Shown here: positions 1 through 8,366 of the stretch, in pieces | Numbering within the stretch: position 1 is the first letter of the stretch | Layout of the letters: every line of letters begins with the position of its first letter | The notes under the pieces: generated by a model | The model's input: the letters and a program-made list of their open reading frames with translations, nothing else | Database searches by the model: none | Told to the model about the DNA's origin: nothing | Position numbers and translations under genes: made by a program | NCBI GenBank assembly: GCA_028874765.1 | Contig: JAPPIE010000099.1 | Coordinates: 35,117-78,915 of the forward strand | Source of the DNA: Gemmatimonadota bacterium | GTDB lineage: Bacteria; Latescibacterota; UBA2968 | Reading direction: 5' to 3' | Length of the DNA stretch: 43,799 bases

Positions 1-551
1 CGCAGGTGTCCCAGATCTACAGAGTTCTCTGTGGTTTCCTGGGGATGGCCGCGGAACCGGAGTATGTTGAATCCCAGTTCACCCCACTCTTGTCCAGTGG
101 TTGGCTCGGCTGGCAAATCCCACTGCGACGGCCGACCGCCGCTCCCGAACCAGGCGAAGACCATGCCGAGAATCTCTCTGGTCTCATATACTTTCAGTCT
201 CGCGGCTCTGGGTGCCGGGGCGTTCGGCGTCGCAACGCATTGGCCGGTCGTATCGTACTCAAACCCGTGAAACGGACAAACGAGGCGCCCATTGCATATC
301 TTCCCACCGACCTCCGGCCCCAGATGCGAGCCCAGATGTGGGCATACCGCGTCGGCCACGCAGACATGGCCTGCATCGTCGCACCAGACAACGATTTCTT
401 CGCCCAGCCACGTCTTCTCAATCAGTTTTTCTCGCAAAATGGAATCGCGGCTTGCGACGAAATACCACCCTTCGGGGAACGGCGATAACTCATCAGCGCC
501 GGTCATGACTGGTCGATTAGTTCGTAAGTCCGCAGACTCTATCAAAGACAT
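1..551 (-). CDS. Rieske [2Fe-2S] aromatic-ring/steroid-type oxygenase, alpha subunit (partial, 3' end off window)
   Basis: Translating the minus strand from ATG at 551 gives an open frame to the window edge with no stop (183 full codons). It carries the Rieske cluster ligands C70-P-H72 and C92-P-F-H95 in the CPHLGSHLG and CPFHGF contexts, preceded by the usual FPEGWY N-terminal motif. The stretch HPQETTENSVD (residues about 169-179), with N176, D179 and H182, matches the start of the mononuclear-iron catalytic domain of the KshA/VanA-like oxygenase family. Such enzymes hydroxylate or demethylate aromatic or steroid-like substrates with electrons from a separate reductase; the substrate is unknown here. 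AAGGATGAG upstream supports the start at 551; an internal ATG at 504 is an alternative. The gene lies 123 bases downstream of lptD on the same strand. Bases 1-240 are about 60 % GC by hand count, higher than a sampled part of lptD (27 of 60 at 2041-2100). The remaining catalytic domain lies outside the window. Confidence 0.9.
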   Translation of the reverse strand, partial: MSLIESADLRTNRPVMTGADELSPFPEGWYFVASRDSILREKLIEKTWLGEEIVVWCDDAGHVCVADAVCPHLGSHLGPEVGGKICNGRLVCPFHGFEYDTTGQCVATPNAPAPRAARLKVYETREILGMVFAWFGSGGRPSQWDLPAEPTTGQEWGELGFNILRFRGHPQETTENSVDLGHL

Positions 552-674
552 AAAGGTCTCATCCTTATGAGTTTCCCAAAGGCACCCTGAACAGCGCCGA
601 TTTCACGAGATATTCCCATACAAAATCGCCAAAATCTATAAGCCATTTATGCCAGGTGGACAAGGTGAAAGATT

Positions 675-3026
675 TCATATCCCAAATCCCCCACGGCGGT
701 GTTCAAACTTTATTTGCGGGATATCTTTGATATTGATCTTAAAAAAGAACCCCTTATTAAAACCCGCGGGATACCACGAAAACCGAGCCTCCCAACAGTG
801 GAGGTCGCGGTAAAGCGATAGGCTTTGTGCCGAGATTTTGGCATCGGGCAGAACATCGATATTGATCGAATAGTCAATTCTTATGAATTGGCGAGGATTG
901 ATGCCAACATCTGCTTTGACCCAGGATGTTTTGCTCGTTGTATTGCCGAACCGCCGCATCGCAATATAGTGAGAAAGATTGAATCGCCACGGCTGGCTGG
1001 CACCGCCGAAATCGCTGTACAGATCGCGTTCAAAGCCAAAATCTGCGCCATATCCCCCCCTGTATCCACCGCCATATCCAGCATCATACCCAGGATCGTA
1101 TCCATCAGGGAGAGCGGACTGGACAACCATATTGCCTCGTCCACCTTGACCACCGGAAAAACGAAAATTGGAGGTGATCGTCAGGTTCTGCATGCGCGGA
1201 TGCAAAAGCGCCCGCTGGCCTGTACTGTCATAGAGCGTATGGGTCATCGCAATGCGAACATCCACGCGGCGATCTGGTTTGAGAGACGCGCTGGTGCGAA
1301 GCGGACGCCATTTTTGCCTCGGCGCGTCAAAATCGTATCCCATTGACAGATTGAGAGTCGCCAGAGTAAAGCGACGCACATCGTCGTCGCGCTGAGTTTT
1401 GAGTTCAAAAGTATTGCCGATATTAAAATTTATGCTGCGTCTGGCATCGTCCCATCTGCGATTGCCTCCAAAACCCATTGTTCCCTGAAAAATACTTCCC
1501 GATTGGTTGTAATTGAAATTGATTCGAGGCTGAAAGCGATGCCGAATACCGCGCAACCGGCCGATTTGCGGTTGGAAAATGCCGTATAATGTCGTGCCCG
1601 AAGTCAGTGTCGCATTGTAAGACGTGCGGCGGGTTGTCGAATCGGTATCGCTATATATAAACTCTTCGCCAAAATTAAAGCCCGGTGTGAGATCCAGCCA
1701 CCCCATGGGGCGGTGTTGGCTGTTGACTGTGACGCGGTTTTGAAGAGAGACGCGCTCCGTATTGGGTGCAGGATCGGGATTGCGCGCAAAGTTATTCGAC
1801 AAGGTACTCGAAAAACCGTAATAAAAGGCGCGATACCACGGTCCCGTAACAGATGTGGGTTCATTACCTCCAAATATGCGGCGTCTGTTTTGCCGAAAGC
1901 TGAGACGAGGAAAGCCCTGAAAACTATTATTTTTTGTCCTTAGATCGCGGTAATACGTCAGACTACCGTCAATGCTACGCCCGGATTCTGTCCAGCGTTT
2001 GTCAAAAGAAAAACTGGACCTCAGTTGCCGATTGAGATAGCGATAGAGATTATTGCTATTGCGTCGATCAAAGTTGGTACTGGTCGAAAACTGCCCGCTC
2101 CCCCTGATATTGGTCGTGGCGTTGAGGCGTTGCTGGTGTTGCAAATTAAAGCGCCAATTGTGAGCCGTAGCATCGCCAGAGGTATCGTGGTCGTATCCGA
2201 TATCCATTGATCCACTGAACCGATTGCGTCTGGCATAAGCAAATCGCGATTCGAGCAAGAATCCACCACGCTCGCGCAAAGTACTCTTAACCGTGGCATC
2301 CCAGTATTCACTCGGAGCAAAATAATATCCCAAATTGTGGACAAAAATGCCATCGCGGCTGTTGCTACCCACGCCCGGCGTGAGCAAGCCCGATTGCCGC
2401 CCGCGCTTGACTGGAAAAACAAAAAAAGGAACCCAGAAAACGGGAATCGGACCAATGCGAAAAGTAACAGACCGTCCAATCGCTTTATCGTCTTGCAAAA
2501 TACGCACATTTTTGCACAAAAAATCGTAGTGTACATGGTCGCGATCACAGGTACTCAAAGAGAGATCCAGAGCATTCAGCGCTTTTTGACCATCGAGTGC
2601 AATGCGGGCACCGCGATAGTGTTTGCGCTGATGTGACGCGCGTCCATCTCGCACCCTACCGCGTTCTGTATCCAAGTTATAGACCATGTACTCACCCGAT
2701 ATCTTTTCGCTACCGCGGGTAAATTGGGGCGGCCCCACAGTTTTTGCCCCGGTGGAATCGGGCAATGCCCGTGCCGTAACGTGCCGCGTGTTTTGATCGT
2801 ACGTAATATGACCGGCTTTGAGTTGTAAATCGCGATAGCGCAAGGTGGCATTACCGATCAATTCGACGCGTCTGGTCTGTACGTAATAAACAACCTCGGC
2901 GGCGTCAAATGTTATGGAATCGCCAGCGGCTTTTTGCGGCAAAACGGGTTGGCACCATCCCGGCGTAATCGCAAATAGCAGAAACAAAACGAGCCACACG
3001 GCTTGTGTTTTATTACGAGTCTTCAT
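675..3026 (-). CDS. lptD: LptD-like LPS-assembly outer-membrane protein
   Basis: This 783-residue protein begins with a signal peptide (KTRNK then a hydrophobic core ending near GWCQP). An OstA/LptA-like beta-jellyroll follows (about residues 40-120: ITFDAAEVVYY, GNATLRYRDLQLKAG, ITYDQNTRHVTA), then a long beta-barrel region rich in Arg, Tyr and Phe alternations (about 190-780). LptD with LptE inserts lipopolysaccharide into the outer leaflet of the outer membrane. The ORF can be extended to a TTG at 3062, but that codon sits inside a good -10 element. The ATG at 3026 with its signal peptide is therefore preferred. No lptE or lptA-C genes are nearby. The C-terminus ends in GGFGI and not in the usual aromatic residue. 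The barrel is diverged, so the assignment rests on the N-terminal domain, the size and the overall pattern. Confidence 0.85.
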   Translation of the reverse strand: MKTRNKTQAVWLVLFLLFAITPGWCQPVLPQKAAGDSITFDAAEVVYYVQTRRVELIGNATLRYRDLQLKAGHITYDQNTRHVTARALPDSTGAKTVGPPQFTRGSEKISGEYMVYNLDTERGRVRDGRASHQRKHYRGARIALDGQKALNALDLSLSTCDRDHVHYDFLCKNVRILQDDKAIGRSVTFRIGPIPVFWVPFFVFPVKRGRQSGLLTPGVGSNSRDGIFVHNLGYYFAPSEYWDATVKSTLRERGGFLLESRFAYARRNRFSGSMDIGYDHDTSGDATAHNWRFNLQHQQRLNATTNIRGSGQFSTSTNFDRRNSNNLYRYLNRQLRSSFSFDKRWTESGRSIDGSLTYYRDLRTKNNSFQGFPRLSFRQNRRRIFGGNEPTSVTGPWYRAFYYGFSSTLSNNFARNPDPAPNTERVSLQNRVTVNSQHRPMGWLDLTPGFNFGEEFIYSDTDSTTRRTSYNATLTSGTTLYGIFQPQIGRLRGIRHRFQPRINFNYNQSGSIFQGTMGFGGNRRWDDARRSINFNIGNTFELKTQRDDDVRRFTLATLNLSMGYDFDAPRQKWRPLRTSASLKPDRRVDVRIAMTHTLYDSTGQRALLHPRMQNLTITSNFRFSGGQGGRGNMVVQSALPDGYDPGYDAGYGGGYRGGYGADFGFERDLYSDFGGASQPWRFNLSHYIAMRRFGNTTSKTSWVKADVGINPRQFIRIDYSINIDVLPDAKISAQSLSLYRDLHCWEARFSWYPAGFNKGFFFKINIKDIPQIKFEHRRGGFGI

Positions 3027-3061
3027 AATTTTAAAGTGTGTTGTGGATTTTGTGGAGTACA

Positions 3062-3090
3062 AACGTAAATTCGGGATTGGAAAAAGTCAA
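3062..3090 (-). promoter_or_regulatory. Putative sigma-70 promoter for lptD
   Basis: Read on the minus strand there is TTGACT (3090-3085), a 17-base spacer and TACGTT (3067-3062). The predicted start point near 3055 leaves a leader of roughly 30 bases before the ATG at 3026. Confidence 0.55.
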
Positions 3091-3176
3091 CAGAGGCCCC
3101 ACAGCGGAATCTGCTGGAATAATCTTTGCGTCATGCCCTGTACAAACAAGGGAATATCCCAGTTGTTCCGTTTTTA

Positions 3177-3205
3177 TTGATATATTTCAGCGGAATCTGT
3201 ATCTT
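3177..3205 (+). promoter_or_regulatory. Putative promoter for tRNA-Leu
   Basis: TTGATA (3177-3182), a 17-base spacer and TATCTT (3200-3205) end 20 bases before the mature tRNA 5' end, a typical distance for a tRNA gene with a short 5' leader. Confidence 0.55.
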
Positions 3206-3224
3206 TAGTTTTCGCAACAGATAT

Positions 3225-3311
3225 GCGGACGTGGTGGAATTGGCAGACACGCCAGATTTAGGATCTGGTGGGGTAAAACCCGTGGGGGTTCGAGTCCCCC
3301 CGTCCGCACCA
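3225..3311 (+). tRNA. tRNA-Leu (anticodon TAG), CCA encoded
   Basis: The acceptor stem GCGGACG pairs with CGTCCGC. The anticodon arm CCAGA-TTTAGGA-TCTGG places TAG at 3259-3261, reading CUA and other CUN leucine codons. The T arm GGGGG-TTCGAGT-CCCCC is perfect, and a long variable arm (about 3268-3283) is typical of class II tRNAs. Discriminator A at 3308 is followed by a genomically encoded CCA at 3309-3311. Confidence 0.97.
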
Positions 3312-3363
3312 AAGAACAATCAGACGGTTCGAGGCTCAACGCCTTGAATCGCTGGCGCGAGAA

Positions 3364-3392
3364 CTCCCTTTGGGGAGCTTTTTTATTTTTTT
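3364..3392 (+). terminator. Rho-independent terminator after tRNA-Leu
   Basis: The hairpin CTCCC (3364-3368), loop TTTG, GGGAG is followed by a C and a T-rich run (TTTTTTATTTTTTT). It sits inside the upstream extension of the next ORF, which argues that the downstream gene does not start at its TTG at 3370. Confidence 0.75.
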
Positions 3393-3429
3393 AACAGACC
3401 GAAAAAAACAACGTGAAAGCGAGGAATTT

Positions 3430-4701
3430 GTGGCAGCATTTTTGAATCGCGATCAAGTGCGAACAATTCGAGAGGAATTTGGCACTCCGGTATATGTTTA
3501 CGACCAGCGCACGCTGGAAACACAGGCCGAAGCAGTATTAAACTTCCCCAACGCCTTTGGGCTGACCGCGCGCTATGCGATGAAAGCATTGCCCAACAGC
3601 ACCGTAATTCGCATTTTAACGCAAAAAGGACTGCACATCGATGCCAGCAGTGGATACGAGGCCGAGCGCGCCCTGCGAGCCGGTGTGCCTGGCCATCACA
3701 TCATGCTTACGGCACAGCAGATACCCAATAATTTGAAACACCTGATCGATCGTGGTGTAATCTTTAACGCGTGTTCCCTGAACCAGCTGCAAACATTTGG
3801 CGACCTGTTCCCCGGGCGCCCCCTTTCCGTGCGTATCAATCCCGGCATGGGATCTGGGCACAGCAAGCGCACCAACGTGGGGGGACCTGCGGCGAGTTTT
3901 GGGATCTGGCATGAATATATCTCCGATGTCCATAAGATTTGCAAACAGCGCGATTTGACAATAACGACCATGCACACGCATATCGGGTCGGGCAGCGATC
4001 CCGAAGTGTGGGAACGCGTCGCATTGATGTCATTGAAAATTTGCGTTGGATTTGAAAACACCACCACATTGAGCTTGGGGGGTGGATACAAAGTCGGACG
4101 CCTGCAGGGCGAAGTATCGACGGATTTGCAGGTGATCGGGCAACACATGGCAGAAGCCTTTAAAATGACCGCAAGACAAACCGGACGCGCGTTGCGCCTG
4201 GAAGTAGAACCTGGAACATACCTGGTGGCAAATGCTGGCGCAATCGTCGCAACGGCGATTGATGTGGTAGATACTGGGATAGACGGGTACAAATTTATCA
4301 AAACCGATACCGGGATGACCGAAGTAATTCGACCGAGCATGTACGGGGCGCAGCACCCCATTGCCGTGGTATCCGCCGAGGAAGAAGAACGCGGATTTAA
4401 CGAATATATTGTAGTGGGACATTGTTGTGAAAGCGGCGACGTATTAACCCCTGCGCCCGATGATCCCGAAGGATTACTGCCCCGGTTATTGACAAAAACG
4501 AAAGTGGGAGATGCCGTAGTCATTGGTGGAGCGGGCGCGTATTGTGCGGGCATGTCCTCTAAAAATTACAATTCCTTTCCCGAAGCAGCCGAAGTATTAT
4601 TGGACAGAGACGGCGCATTGCACTTAATTCGGAAACGTCAGACACTGGATCAGGTCTTGCAAAATGAAATTGTACCGGATTTCTTGACTACTAAGAGCTA
4701 A
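3430..4701 (+). CDS. PLP-dependent fold-III decarboxylase, diaminopimelate decarboxylase family (substrate uncertain)
   Basis: This 423-residue alanine-racemase-fold decarboxylase aligns along its length with E. coli-type LysA. It has the PLP-lysine motif AMKALPN (K52), NPGMGSGHSKRTN, the HTHIGSG motif, EPGT (T263), RPSMYG, HCCESGD (C333, E334) and MSSKNYNSFPEAAEVL. LysA converts meso-diaminopimelate to lysine. In LysA the EPG motif is followed by an Arg that contacts a substrate carboxylate, and the YN motif is followed by SRP; here these are EPGT and SFP. A D-lysine/D-ornithine or other amino-acid decarboxylase activity is therefore possible. The start is GTG at 3430 with GAGGA at 3421-3425. 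An upstream TTG at 3370 is in frame but overlaps the tRNA terminator. The gene is first in a five-gene run, three bases before the flavoprotein gene. Confidence 0.85.
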   Translation: MAAFLNRDQVRTIREEFGTPVYVYDQRTLETQAEAVLNFPNAFGLTARYAMKALPNSTVIRILTQKGLHIDASSGYEAERALRAGVPGHHIMLTAQQIPNNLKHLIDRGVIFNACSLNQLQTFGDLFPGRPLSVRINPGMGSGHSKRTNVGGPAASFGIWHEYISDVHKICKQRDLTITTMHTHIGSGSDPEVWERVALMSLKICVGFENTTTLSLGGGYKVGRLQGEVSTDLQVIGQHMAEAFKMTARQTGRALRLEVEPGTYLVANAGAIVATAIDVVDTGIDGYKFIKTDTGMTEVIRPSMYGAQHPIAVVSAEEEERGFNEYIVVGHCCESGDVLTPAPDDPEGLLPRLLTKTKVGDAVVIGGAGAYCAGMSSKNYNSFPEAAEVLLDRDGALHLIRKRQTLDQVLQNEIVPDFLTTKS

Positions 4702-4704
4702 TCT

Positions 4705-5844
4705 ATGACTTATGACGCAATTGTATTGGGCGCAGGAATCAATGGATGTGGCATTGCGCGTGAACTCGCCGAGCGAGGGCAACGGGTGCTGGTGCTGGAC
4801 AAGGGAGCGATTGGCGGGGGCACATCGTCCAAATCATCGCGATTGATCCACGGTGGGCTGCGCTATTTGGAAACGCGGCAATTTGGGCTGGTACGCGAGG
4901 CTTTAAGTGATCGTCTGGAACTTTTGGGACGCTACCCCGAACTGGTCTCAATGCGACCGTTTTATCTGCCAATTTATCGCAAGAGTCCGCGTCCCGTCTG
5001 GCGGTTGTGGACGGGTATCAAGCTCTACGATGCACTGGCTGGGCGGCACAATATCTATCGGTCACGCAAGGTATCTCGAAAGCGATTTACGCGTGAATTC
5101 CCCGCATTAAAGCGAGAAGGAATTCGGGCGGTACTGCGCTATTACGACGGCAAGACAAACGATCTCGCACTCACAAAGCGCGTAGCAGAAGATGCGCAAG
5201 AACTGGGATGTGTATTTCGCGAAGGGGTTGGCGTGCAACACATAGCCTGGGATGAAACCGGGTTTGCCGTATCGGTCGGCGAGACAAAATACCGCAGTCA
5301 CATCCTGATCAATGCAACGGGACCGTGGATTGATGAAGTCTCAGAGCGTTATCAATTGCCATCGCGATTTCAGATTCGCAAAGTGAGTGGCATTCACATT
5401 TTTGTAGATGGACTACTCACACCCCATCCCCTGTTTTTGCAAACCGAAAGCAAGCGAGTCTTCTTTGTCATACCCGAGCCAGAACGCGACCAGACAATGA
5501 TCGGCACAACCGAGCGCGAAGAGCGCGGACGGGTAGATGACGTGGCGATTCATGAGGAAGATCTCGATTATATAATACGGCAAGTAAATTCGTACCTGGT
5601 TTCAGACTGCCAACTTCGACGCACAGATATAACAGATGCCATTGTGGGAGTTCGTCCTCTTGTAGAAAAAAAAGGCGACGCAACCGCGCTCTCGCGGGAA
5701 TACGAACTGGACTTGCACACGCGCGGGCAAACCCAATTCCTCAATATATTCGGCGGAAAACTGACGACGTACTTATCGCTATCGCGTCGAGTCGCCAAAA
5801 CACTCGGCATCAAAGAAATTGTGTCGATAGCACTGCGGGCTTAA
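4705..5844 (+). CDS. GlpD-like FAD-dependent glycerol-3-phosphate dehydrogenase/oxidoreductase (short form)
   Basis: The 379-residue protein opens with the dinucleotide-binding motif GAGINGCGIA (residues about 8-17), then LVLDKG and the GlpD signature GGTSSKSSRLIHGGLRYLE. Later come NATGPWID and a C-terminal FAD contact, NIFGGKLTTYL. GlpD oxidises glycerol-3-phosphate to dihydroxyacetone phosphate and passes electrons to quinone at the inner membrane. Full-length GlpD is about 500-560 residues. This protein ends just after the FAD/substrate domain and lacks the C-terminal helical cap, so a different 2-hydroxy-acid or polyol-phosphate substrate cannot be excluded. It starts 3 bases after the decarboxylase stop, which suggests co-translation, and it precedes the transporter gene by 12 bases. 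Confidence 0.85.
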   Translation: MTYDAIVLGAGINGCGIARELAERGQRVLVLDKGAIGGGTSSKSSRLIHGGLRYLETRQFGLVREALSDRLELLGRYPELVSMRPFYLPIYRKSPRPVWRLWTGIKLYDALAGRHNIYRSRKVSRKRFTREFPALKREGIRAVLRYYDGKTNDLALTKRVAEDAQELGCVFREGVGVQHIAWDETGFAVSVGETKYRSHILINATGPWIDEVSERYQLPSRFQIRKVSGIHIFVDGLLTPHPLFLQTESKRVFFVIPEPERDQTMIGTTEREERGRVDDVAIHEEDLDYIIRQVNSYLVSDCQLRRTDITDAIVGVRPLVEKKGDATALSREYELDLHTRGQTQFLNIFGGKLTTYLSLSRRVAKTLGIKEIVSIALRA

Positions 5845-5856
5845 CCGGAGGAATAG

Positions 5857-7272
5857 ATGCTAAAAAAATTGGACAATTTCAAAACAGCCGTTCTACCCGA
5901 ACGCAAATCGGGCTTCTGGCAGATGGCGGGACCGGGTGCCATCCTGGTCGGGCTATCCATCGGCGCAGGCGAGATCATTGTGTGGCCTCTTGTAGTCGCT
6001 GAGTACGGGGCGAGCATGATCTGGGCTGCGGTACTCGGTGTATTTTTGCAAATGTGGATCAACTTTGAGGTCGGTCGATGGACAATTGCCACGGGTGAAA
6101 CAGTATATACGGGATTTGCGCGTGTGTGGCGCGGTTTTGCACCGCTATTTATTCTAATCACATTATTCTCCTGGATCGCCCCGGGATGGGGACGCGCCTC
6201 GGGATTGGCTCTCAAAGCTCTGCTGGTCGGCCCCCAGGGTTGGGGCTCGGACACATTTTGGACCATAATTACATTTATCGGCGTCGCACTGATATTGTTT
6301 GGTCCCAAACTCATTTACAATTCAATGGAAAAAGCCGTTGAACTGATGGTGGCGATTGTCACCATAGGATTAATCATGGTGGCTTTTGCCGTGGGCACGG
6401 CAGAAACCTGGATCGACCTGGGGAAAGGAATCGCGAACATTGGGTACAAAGATCCAAACATGTCGGTAAAGGCGCTATTCATCGCCATCGTATTTGCCGG
6501 CGCTGGAGGAACGGCAAATTTGTTTTACACCTTTTATTTGCGCGACAAACACATTGGCATGGGCGCGCATGTGCCAATCATGCAAAATCCATTGCGGAGC
6601 CGCACAGAAGCCATTCCATCAACCGGATTTGTATTTGAAGAAACAGAAGAAAACGCGACGAGGTTCAAGGCCTGGTGGGATTATATAAAAAAAGATCAGA
6701 TGTTGTTTTTCTGGGGATTAAACTCCATTACAATGATGCTGTTCATCTTCGGATCGCTCGCAGTCCTGCATCCCCAGGGCATCGTGCCCGCACAAGGCAC
6801 GCTGATTTGGGACGAAGCCGCTATTCTGGGCGAAATTTGGGGCGACATAGGCCGCGTGATCTTTCTCCTGGTGGGGCTGGCAACGCTGTTTGGCACACAA
6901 CTCGCCCTCGTGGATGGGGTCTCACGATCAATCGCAGACATTATATATACCAATTTTAAGGGCGCGCAAAAACGAGAACTGAGCTGGTGGTACCTCCTCG
7001 TCGCAGGAATATGGATTGTGGCCGGATGTGTGATCACTTTTGTGATGGAACAATACGGTGTAAGCGAATTGGGCTTTCTGTTTAATGCGGCCTACATGGG
7101 CGGATTTGCCATGGCGATTTACGTGCCACTGATGCTGTACATCAATTATCGCTACTTGCCAAAAACCGCCCGACCGGGCAAAGGGTGTACCGCAATGATG
7201 GTAATTGCATCGCTGGTATATATGGTATTTGCCATAGCCTGTATTTTGTGGGAAGTGGGTATTTTTGCTTAA
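5857..7272 (+). CDS. Nramp-like (APC superfamily) membrane transporter lacking the metal-binding motif
   Basis: This 471-residue protein has about 11-12 hydrophobic segments. Segment 1 begins GPGAILVGLSIGAGE, the Nramp arrangement. Canonical Nramp proteins have DPGN there and a MPH-type motif in TM6. Here the equivalents are GAGE and a Gly/Ala-rich FAGAGGTANLF, so the known Mn/Fe ligands are absent. The protein should lie in the inner membrane as a cation- or proton-coupled symporter, but a divalent-metal substrate is doubtful. A strong ribosome site (GGAGGAATAG) precedes ATG 5857. The soluble loop at about residues 240-275 is longer than usual. Its place between a flavoprotein and a hydrolase suggests uptake of the substrate that these enzymes process; this is inference. 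Confidence 0.8.
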   Translation: MLKKLDNFKTAVLPERKSGFWQMAGPGAILVGLSIGAGEIIVWPLVVAEYGASMIWAAVLGVFLQMWINFEVGRWTIATGETVYTGFARVWRGFAPLFILITLFSWIAPGWGRASGLALKALLVGPQGWGSDTFWTIITFIGVALILFGPKLIYNSMEKAVELMVAIVTIGLIMVAFAVGTAETWIDLGKGIANIGYKDPNMSVKALFIAIVFAGAGGTANLFYTFYLRDKHIGMGAHVPIMQNPLRSRTEAIPSTGFVFEETEENATRFKAWWDYIKKDQMLFFWGLNSITMMLFIFGSLAVLHPQGIVPAQGTLIWDEAAILGEIWGDIGRVIFLLVGLATLFGTQLALVDGVSRSIADIIYTNFKGAQKRELSWWYLLVAGIWIVAGCVITFVMEQYGVSELGFLFNAAYMGGFAMAIYVPLMLYINYRYLPKTARPGKGCTAMMVIASLVYMVFAIACILWEVGIFA

Positions 7273-7286
7273 AAAGGAAGAGACCA

Positions 7287-8327
7287 ATGGACAGACGCAA
7301 ACGCTTCTTCTCGCCTTATGAATCTATTTTTGCGTGGATGCGGGCGACAAAATCCGAGCTAACTTTTGATGGACAGACTGTGGATGACTGGCGTCTTTGG
7401 CGCCGAAAATTCCGCGCGCGATTGACGAAAAATCTGGGACCAATGCCAGAAAGCGTGCCCCTTCAGGCAGAAGTGCTACGCCGGGACGACATGGGGGATT
7501 ACGTGCGCGAAAAAGTCGCGTTTGACACGGAGCAGTTTGCCAGCGTCCCCGCATTTGTACTGGTGCCAAAGGGACTGAAGCGCGGCGAAAAGCGTCCGGG
7601 AATTCTGGCGGCACACGGCCATGGAATAGGCAAAAATCCACTCGTGGGTTTGGATGCAGATGAAAAGCCACACGAGGATTATCAGAAGCAGTTGGGTGTC
7701 CAACTCGTGCAGCGGGGCTATGTGGTCATCGCACCGGATTGGCGCGGATTTGGCGAGCGGATGAGTCCCGAAGATTGGGTGCGCCAAACGCGCGACAAGT
7801 GCAACGTAAATTACATGGCAGAAGGATATCGCGGATATCACTTTTTGGCATTGCAAATCTGGGATGGATTTCGCACACTGGATTACCTACAGGCGCGCCG
7901 AGAAGTGAATGAGAAGCAAATAGGGTGTTTGGGCGTATCATTCGGCGGCACAATGACGACCTATTTGACAGCTCTGGATCAGCGGATCAAATGCGCGTGT
8001 ATCAGCGGGTACCTCAGCACATTGCGAGAAGGCGCAATGCCCGGAAGAGCAAATTTTTGCGGTGCACAATATATGCCGGGGTTGATGGCGATTGGCGATA
8101 TTCCCGATGTTGCGGGTTTGATCGCGCCTCGACCTCTCGTCGTGGAGATGGGCGAACGCGATCCGGGCTTTCAAATCGCAGATGCCGAACGGGCATTTCG
8201 TCACCTATCAAAAATCTATCGCGCAGCAGATGCACGCGATCAGTTGGTGAAAGATCGATTTGATGGGGTCCACGAATTTAGTGGCCACAAGTGTTTGGAT
8301 ATATTTGACAAATATTTGAAGGGATAA
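7287..8327 (+). CDS. Alpha/beta-hydrolase, acetyl-xylan-esterase/dienelactone-hydrolase-like
   Basis: The 346-residue cytoplasmic protein has no signal peptide. It has the oxyanion region LAAHGHGIGKN, a nucleophile elbow GVSFGG with S218, a likely acid near ERDPGF and a C-terminal His in DGVHEFSGH. The elongated N-terminal strand region resembles large esterases of the AXE1/Abhydrolase_7 type, which deacetylate or hydrolyse esters of carbohydrates and other small molecules. ATG 7287 is preceded by AAGGAAGAG. An upstream in-frame codon at 7185 lies inside the transporter gene and is rejected. It is the fourth gene of the 3430-9518 operon. The physiological ester is unknown. Confidence 0.85.
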   Translation: MDRRKRFFSPYESIFAWMRATKSELTFDGQTVDDWRLWRRKFRARLTKNLGPMPESVPLQAEVLRRDDMGDYVREKVAFDTEQFASVPAFVLVPKGLKRGEKRPGILAAHGHGIGKNPLVGLDADEKPHEDYQKQLGVQLVQRGYVVIAPDWRGFGERMSPEDWVRQTRDKCNVNYMAEGYRGYHFLALQIWDGFRTLDYLQARREVNEKQIGCLGVSFGGTMTTYLTALDQRIKCACISGYLSTLREGAMPGRANFCGAQYMPGLMAIGDIPDVAGLIAPRPLVVEMGERDPGFQIADAERAFRHLSKIYRAADARDQLVKDRFDGVHEFSGHKCLDIFDKYLKG

Positions 8328-8366
8328 GACAGCGTATCGCGATTTTCTTATTTGCAGGAGATCTTT

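Noticed and set aside
6-488. 160-codon plus-strand ORF at the left edge
   Set aside because: It is the shadow of the minus-strand Rieske gene, whose cluster motifs are intact; the plus frame shows no known motif.
3126-3347. 73-codon ORF over tRNA-Leu
   Set aside because: It runs through a perfect tRNA gene and has no ribosome site.
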